Positions 60,107 through 64,000 of a DNA stretch of 64,000 nucleotides are shown here, in pieces. The stretch is from Candidatus Latescibacterota bacterium. GTDB taxonomy: Bacteria > JAAXHH01. A program made the position numbers and the translations under genes. The stretch lies in contig JAJEEG010000007.1 in assembly GCA_022821085.1 (NCBI GenBank), positions 62,001 through 126,000 on the forward strand, read 5' to 3'. Within the stretch, counting starts at the first letter, position 1, and every line of letters begins with the position of its first letter. The notes under the pieces are model-generated. The model was not told where the DNA came from and searched no databases. It saw only the letters and a list, made by a program, of their open reading frames with translations.

Positions 60107-60898
60107 TCAGTTCATTTCCATGCCGCCGTCCACGTTGATCGCCTGGCCGGTGATCAGCGTGTTCTCGTCGGATGCGACGAAGACCGCCGCGGCGGCGATC
60201 TCTTCGGGTTCGGAGACCCGCTTGAGGGGGATTTTCTCCACGAGCCGGGCGCGGGCTGTCCCCCGTTCGTAGCCGAACAGGCGGGCGCGGTCCTCGTCGA
60301 TGTGGTCCCACATGGGCGTGGCCACGACGCCCGGGCACAGCGCGTTGACCAGGATCCCGTGGTCGGCGAGCGCAAGGGCCGCGGATTGCGTGATGCTGAT
60401 GATGGCCATCTTGCTGGCGGCGTAGGCGCTGGAGTCGGCCCTCCCGTGACGGCCCGAGATGGAGGACATGTTGATGATGCGGCCGCCGCCCCCCTGGCGG
60501 ATCATCTGACGGGCCGCCGCCTGCATGCAGAAATAGGTCCCCTTCAGGTTGAGATCGATGACCTGGTCCCATTCCGTCTCGGTCAGATCGAGAAAGGGCT
60601 TGATCTCCACCCGTCCGGCGTTGTTGACCAGGATATCCAGCCTGCCCAGCGCCGATACGGCTTCTACGATCATGGGTTCGATGCGGTCGACGCGGACCAG
60701 GTCGGCGGTCAATGCCGCCGCGATGCCTCCGCCGTCGCGTATCCGGTCCGCCGTGGCTTCCGCGCTTTCGCGATCGATGTCCACGGCCGCCACGTGCGCG
60801 CCTTCCTGCGCGAGTCTCAGCGCGATGGCCTGACCGATACCGCGCCCCGCTCCGGTGACGACCGCCCGCTTTTCCGACAGACGCCCTGTCGCACTCAT
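60107..60898 (-). CDS. SDR-family oxidoreductase
   Basis: A 263-residue classical SDR. TGAGRGIGQAIA, NNAGRVEIKP, the serine in INMSSISG, and SAYAASKMAI (Tyr-x3-Lys) complete the active site; INVDGGMEMN is at the end. Substrate unknown; the neighbour is another NAD(P) oxidoreductase of the Gfo/Idh family, so sugar or polyol metabolism is plausible. The ATG follows CAGGAG. Confidence 0.93.
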   Translation of the reverse strand: MSATGRLSEKRAVVTGAGRGIGQAIALRLAQEGAHVAAVDIDRESAEATADRIRDGGGIAAALTADLVRVDRIEPMIVEAVSALGRLDILVNNAGRVEIKPFLDLTETEWDQVIDLNLKGTYFCMQAAARQMIRQGGGGRIINMSSISGRHGRADSSAYAASKMAIISITQSAALALADHGILVNALCPGVVATPMWDHIDEDRARLFGYERGTARARLVEKIPLKRVSEPEEIAAAAVFVASDENTLITGQAINVDGGMEMN

Positions 60899-60958
60899 GT
60901 TCGGTCTCCTGGTTCTCCTGATTCCGGCCGCGCCCTGGCGCGACAGGTCCTGCCCGGC

Positions 60959-61942
60959 CTACCCGGCAACCTCAACCGCTTTTCCCGCTTCGACCGATTG
61001 GTAGGCCGCCTCGCTGACCTGGGAAACGGCGAGCGCGAATTGCGGGGGCTCATACCCCTTCCCCCCGTTGCGGATCATGCGAAAAAACGCGGCGTCCGGC
61101 GTGTCCTCCGAGATCCTTGCCGGGACCTTCAGCGGCTCGTCGTTCAACAGGACCGACTTGACGCGCCACTGGTGCAGGTGGAAGACCAGGCTGCCCTCGC
61201 TGCCGTGGATCGCAATGCGTTCGTCATGACGGGATGCGTTTCCGAAGGTGTTCAGCGTGCCGTACGCGCCTCCTTCGAACCGCACGGCCACCACCATGTT
61301 GATATCCACGTCCCTGCCGGCCTTGTCCAGGAAAGCGCTCACCTCGAGGGGTTTCAGATCCGTTATCCACAGCGTGGAGGCCACGAGATGGCTGCCCGTG
61401 TCCAGGAACATGCCGCCGCCTGAGAGGACCGGGTCGAGCCTCCAGCCTCGCGTGCCGCCCCAGTTCTGCGTGACGTAGGCCACCACGCCGCGGATCTCTC
61501 CGATGGCGCCGTTCCGGATCAACTCCCGGGCGTAGACATGGGGCGCCATGAAATTGCGCTGATAGCTCACCAGCAGGATCCGGTCCCGCGCCGCCGCCTT
61601 GCCGATCAGCGCACGCGTGTGGCTGGATGAAATAGTAAGGGGTTTTTCGACGAGCACGTGCAGGCCGCGATCGAGCGCATAGTCCACCTGCTCGTAGTGC
61701 AGGGCGTGGGGAGAACTCACCATGACCGCGTCCAGCCGGTGGTCCTCGATCATGTCCCGGTAATCGGCGTGGAAGGGCACCTGGCCGCCCCACCGTTCCA
61801 TCAATGCCGAAGCCGCGCCTTCTGAAGTATCCGCCACCGCGGCGAGATTCACCGCCCCGTCGTCTTTGATGCGCGGCACATGGGCCCCTCTCATGTTGCC
61901 GCCGCAACCGATCAGCGCGACGCGCAATCGCTTCTTAGCCAT
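60959..61942 (-). CDS. Gfo/Idh/MocA family oxidoreductase
   Basis: A 327-residue dehydrogenase: RVALIGCGGNMRGAH dinucleotide loop, LHVLVEKPLTISSSH with the catalytic EKP, and a substrate domain (LSGGGMFLDTGSHLV). It precedes the SDR gene by 60 bases, so the two may act in sequence on a sugar or cyclitol. The ATG follows TTGGAG. The substrate is unknown. Confidence 0.94.
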   Translation of the reverse strand: MAKKRLRVALIGCGGNMRGAHVPRIKDDGAVNLAAVADTSEGAASALMERWGGQVPFHADYRDMIEDHRLDAVMVSSPHALHYEQVDYALDRGLHVLVEKPLTISSSHTRALIGKAAARDRILLVSYQRNFMAPHVYARELIRNGAIGEIRGVVAYVTQNWGGTRGWRLDPVLSGGGMFLDTGSHLVASTLWITDLKPLEVSAFLDKAGRDVDINMVVAVRFEGGAYGTLNTFGNASRHDERIAIHGSEGSLVFHLHQWRVKSVLLNDEPLKVPARISEDTPDAAFFRMIRNGGKGYEPPQFALAVSQVSEAAYQSVEAGKAVEVAG

Positions 61943-62001
61943 GACGAGAACTCCAATCCGTACTCGATACCTGAAGGGGGATGATCAGAGATGGTCTCAC
62001 G

Positions 62002-62295
62002 TTATGAAGCCTGGTCGCGGACCGCCTGTATTTTGGCCTTCTTCTCCTCTTCCAGCCGTTCCCGTTCCTGAACCAGTTGCTCCCGCAGGGCGTGTACCTG
62101 CTGCTGGAACTCGGGACCTGTCGCCTGGGCAGCGAGCGCTTTGATCTTCGATTCGATCATGATCTCCTGTTCCGCGACCTTGGCCTGGTATTCCTTTTCC
62201 AGGTTGGCGATCCCGTTGCGCTGCTCGTCCGTCAGCTTGCCGCCCTGCTGTGCGCCGGCGGTCTTCTCCATGGCGATTTCCAGTGCGCTTTTCAT
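62002..62295 (-). CDS. Small coiled-coil protein of unknown function
   Basis: A 97-residue protein rich in Ala, Glu, Gln, Lys and Arg with heptad-like patterns (for example HALREQLVQERERLEEEKK). It starts MKSALEIAMEKTAGAQQGGK at the ATG 62293-62295, which follows CGGAG; the same frame continues upstream but reads like shadow sequence. It probably forms a helical bundle; I do not recognise a family. Confidence 0.65.
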   Translation of the reverse strand: MKSALEIAMEKTAGAQQGGKLTDEQRNGIANLEKEYQAKVAEQEIMIESKIKALAAQATGPEFQQQVHALREQLVQERERLEEEKKAKIQAVRDQAS

Positions 62296-62369
62296 GGTAA
62301 CTCCGGAATGATGGCGGACATCGCTCAATGTTGATGGCGGACGCCGCACGATTCGATCGCTTCCGCGGC

Positions 62370-62888
62370 TCAGTTTCCTCCGACCAGGCGTCGGATACGC
62401 CGGCCCGTCTGTTCGATGTAACCGTCGAGCACCAGGTGACTTGCGTAAGCCGACACCGATACGACGTAGCAGACGATCGGAAAGGAATCCACGGTCTGTT
62501 TCAGATACATGGGGACGAGCAGGAAGAGCGCGGGCACCAGCAGCATGGCGAGCCAGGTGTGGGTCCACCCCCTGTGCTTGCCGAGCAGTGGAAGCATCGC
62601 GCCGAGACCGAGCAAAGCCGCGGTCCTGTAGTCCCCGATCAAGATAAACCATATGTCGAGCAGAATCAACAGGCGGTAGAACAGTCGTTGCGATTTGCTT
62701 TCCGTATCCACGTCCGGGAAACAGGCGGACAGCATCCCGATGGCGAGCAGCAGAAGGACCTTCGGCCAGACGTCGAGCGTCCAGTATGTTTCAAGCGTTC
62801 CCGTCCACCAGAGACCGGCAAAGCAGGCCATGCCCGCCAGCATCGTGGCGGCGAAACCACCCCAGAGATGTCCACGGAAATCGGCCAT
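62370..62888 (-). CDS. YdjM-family inner-membrane metal-dependent hydrolase
   Basis: A 172-residue membrane protein with four to five hydrophobic segments. The YdjM/LexA-regulated hydrolase motifs are present: GHLWGG at the start, FPDVDTESKSQR, KHRGWTHTW and YASHLVLDGY, giving a set of conserved histidines and aspartates. The function of the family is poorly known. It stands 74 bases upstream of the coiled-coil gene on the same strand. Confidence 0.85.
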   Translation of the reverse strand: MADFRGHLWGGFAATMLAGMACFAGLWWTGTLETYWTLDVWPKVLLLLAIGMLSACFPDVDTESKSQRLFYRLLILLDIWFILIGDYRTAALLGLGAMLPLLGKHRGWTHTWLAMLLVPALFLLVPMYLKQTVDSFPIVCYVVSVSAYASHLVLDGYIEQTGRRIRRLVGGN

Positions 62889-62951
62889 GGATTTGTTCAG
62901 TCGGCCCTGAATCCTGCCGTGGCGTCCATCATCACCTCGATGCGGCCCAAG

Positions 62952-63536
62952 TCACGTCGCCAGGTCATCGAAGTGCGTCAGCGTTTTCAGCAACCGGGCA
63001 AGGGGAAGGCCGATCACGTTGTAAAAACATCCCTCGACACGGGTGATCAGTGAAGCGCCGAGCGCGTGAGCGCCATAGGACCCCGCCTTGTCCAGGGGCT
63101 CGCCCGTGTCCACGTACGTCCGGATTTCATCGTCGCTGCATGCGCGCATGAAGACGGTCGTCCATTCGTGTCCCGTCACCGAGCGATTCGTTCCGACCTC
63201 CAGCAGGGCGAAGGCCGTAAGCACCCGATGGGCGTGACCGGTCAACCTGCCCAGCATGGCACAGGCGTCCTCCGCATCGACCGGCTTGCCCAGTACCTGG
63301 CCTTCGAAGAGGACCACCGTGTCCGCGCCGAGCACCAGGCGGCCGCGGACGTCGACCCGGCCGGCCGCGCTTTTCGCTTTCGCCAGGGCAAGCCGTTCGC
63401 CCGTACCGGCCGGATCCACTTCAAACGAATACCGCGACTCATCGACGTCGGGCGTCACGACTTCGAAAGGAATCCCGATCTGCCGGAGCAGGCCGGACCG
63501 GCGCGGCGAAGTGGAAGCCAGGACGATCTCATTCAT
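62952..63536 (-). CDS. maf: Maf-family nucleoside triphosphate pyrophosphatase
   Basis: A 194-residue Maf protein. [16 protein letters not shown] is the N-terminal signature, [19 protein letters not shown] the metal-binding centre, and [14 protein letters not shown] the C-terminal one. Maf hydrolyses dTTP, UTP or modified nucleotides to NMP and pyrophosphate. The ATG at 63534-63536 overlaps the dtd stop as ATGA. Confidence 0.95.
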   Translation of the reverse strand: MNEIVLASTSPRRSGLLRQIGIPFEVVTPDVDESRYSFEVDPAGTGERLALAKAKSAAGRVDVRGRLVLGADTVVLFEGQVLGKPVDAEDACAMLGRLTGHAHRVLTAFALLEVGTNRSVTGHEWTTVFMRACSDDEIRTYVDTGEPLDKAGSYGAHALGASLITRVEGCFYNVIGLPLARLLKTLTHFDDLAT

Positions 63537-63976
63537 CGGCGGGACTCGACGGTCAAGGTCACGGGGCCGTCGTTGACCAGCGACACTTCCATGAAGGCGC
63601 CGAAACGGCCGGTGGCGACCCGTATGCCATGTTCCCTGAGGCGTTCGACCGCCAACTCGTACAGCGGTTCGGCGTGTTCGGGCGGCGCGGCGCTTTCGAA
63701 ACTGGGCCTGCGGCCCTTGCGGGTATCTGCGAACAGGGTAAACTGCGAAATGGCCAGTACCTCGCCCCCCACGTCGTGCAGCGAACGATTCATCTTCCCC
63801 TGATCGTCTCCGAAGATCCGCAGTCCGCAGCACTTGTTTACGACGTACTCCACGTCCTCCGGCGCATCGTCCTTCGCAATGCCGAGGAGCAGCACGAGAC
63901 CGGGACCGATTTCTCCGGTTACCGCGCCGTCGATTATGACGGAAGCGCTCGATACGCGTTGTAATACCACTCGCAT
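63533..63976 (-). CDS. dtd: D-aminoacyl-tRNA deacylase
   Basis: A 147-residue Dtd: [17 protein letters not shown] at the start, [20 protein letters not shown] in the middle with the substrate-selectivity segment, and [13 protein letters not shown] at the end (the Gly-cisPro-like motif and terminal NxGPVT). It removes D-amino acids from tRNA. The ATG follows an AGGAT. It is translationally coupled with maf. Confidence 0.97.
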   Translation of the reverse strand: MRVVLQRVSSASVIIDGAVTGEIGPGLVLLLGIAKDDAPEDVEYVVNKCCGLRIFGDDQGKMNRSLHDVGGEVLAISQFTLFADTRKGRRPSFESAAPPEHAEPLYELAVERLREHGIRVATGRFGAFMEVSLVNDGPVTLTVESRR

Positions 63977-64000
63977 TGAATCAGATCCTGGTAAGCTTGA

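Noticed and set aside
1-64000. CRISPR arrays, tRNA/rRNA genes and insertion sequences
   Set aside because: I searched by eye for spaced repeats, tRNA arm sequences, rRNA-like stretches and transposase genes and found none; repeats present are tandem with no spacers. A covariance-model search would be decisive.

Overview
The window is GC-rich bacterial chromosome, densely coded on both strands, with no rRNA, tRNA, CRISPR array or insertion sequence that I could see. A SprA-like type 9 secretion translocon (16912-23241) places it with the Bacteroidota-like (FCB) lineages. The many Gfo/Idh oxidoreductases, phytanoyl-CoA dioxygenases, sulfatase-like enzymes, amidohydrolases and cyclases, together with the high GC, fit an uncultured Latescibacterota-type genome better than a true Bacteroidota. 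That placement is inference.

Layout. 1-7441 holds catabolic genes: a partial Gfo/Idh oxidoreductase, a cupin, a class III aminotransferase, a divergent Nramp transporter, two small proteins and a three-gene amidohydrolase operon whose last member has lost its metal ligands. 7720-10363 is a lower-GC three-gene operon with two 4-base ATGA overlaps: an AAA ATPase, a PIN-like nuclease and an RNA ligase. This is the best candidate for an undescribed defence or RNA damage/repair system. 10417-11660 holds an esterase overlapping an orphan HigA, then remnants of a RelB/YafQ pair. 11673-16147 (minus) is a sulfur-transfer and molybdopterin operon (moaD, moaE, NifS-like, tusA, mrp, ThiI-like). Its NifS-like protein lacks the PLP lysine and its MoaD has a tail after the diglycine. 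16148-16911 holds tandem repeats and a 38-residue membrane protein.

16912-35913 (plus) holds mostly housekeeping genes: sprA, comEA-like, rsmD, coaD, an aminotransferase, a NYN gene with an in-frame TAG, mdh, icd, obgE, dprA, rfaE2, a PhyH enzyme and an amino acid permease. It ends with an AhpD-family gene that reads through an in-frame UGA at the active-site cysteine position, followed by a bacterial SECIS-like hairpin, so it is probably a selenoprotein. 36000-37793 is a secreted tandem cyclase. 38210-39104 is an MntA/HepT locus with a frameshifted hepT. 40560-51830 (minus) carries a sulfatase-like enzyme, an SDR, a sugar isomerase, a sugar-phosphate isomerase, a reductase/AMP-binding/HAD fusion, a zinc dehydrogenase and an FHA-GAF-SpoIIE phosphatase. 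52047-58060 carries a methyltransferase, a HigB/HigA pair with an amber codon in the toxin, a PhyH enzyme, an aldehyde ferredoxin oxidoreductase and a K+ channel. 58155-63976 (minus) carries a GH113-like glycosidase, KptA, an SDR, a Gfo/Idh oxidoreductase, a coiled-coil protein, a YdjM-like hydrolase, maf and dtd.

How the parts connect. The molybdopterin genes can serve the aldehyde ferredoxin oxidoreductase. The SprA protein implies T9SS export of surface enzymes. In all four toxin-antitoxin loci the toxin is broken or missing, while the ATPase/PIN/ligase operon is intact. Starts were refined by ribosome binding sites and 4-base overlaps where these were visible. Function calls rest on motifs read by eye, not on database searches.
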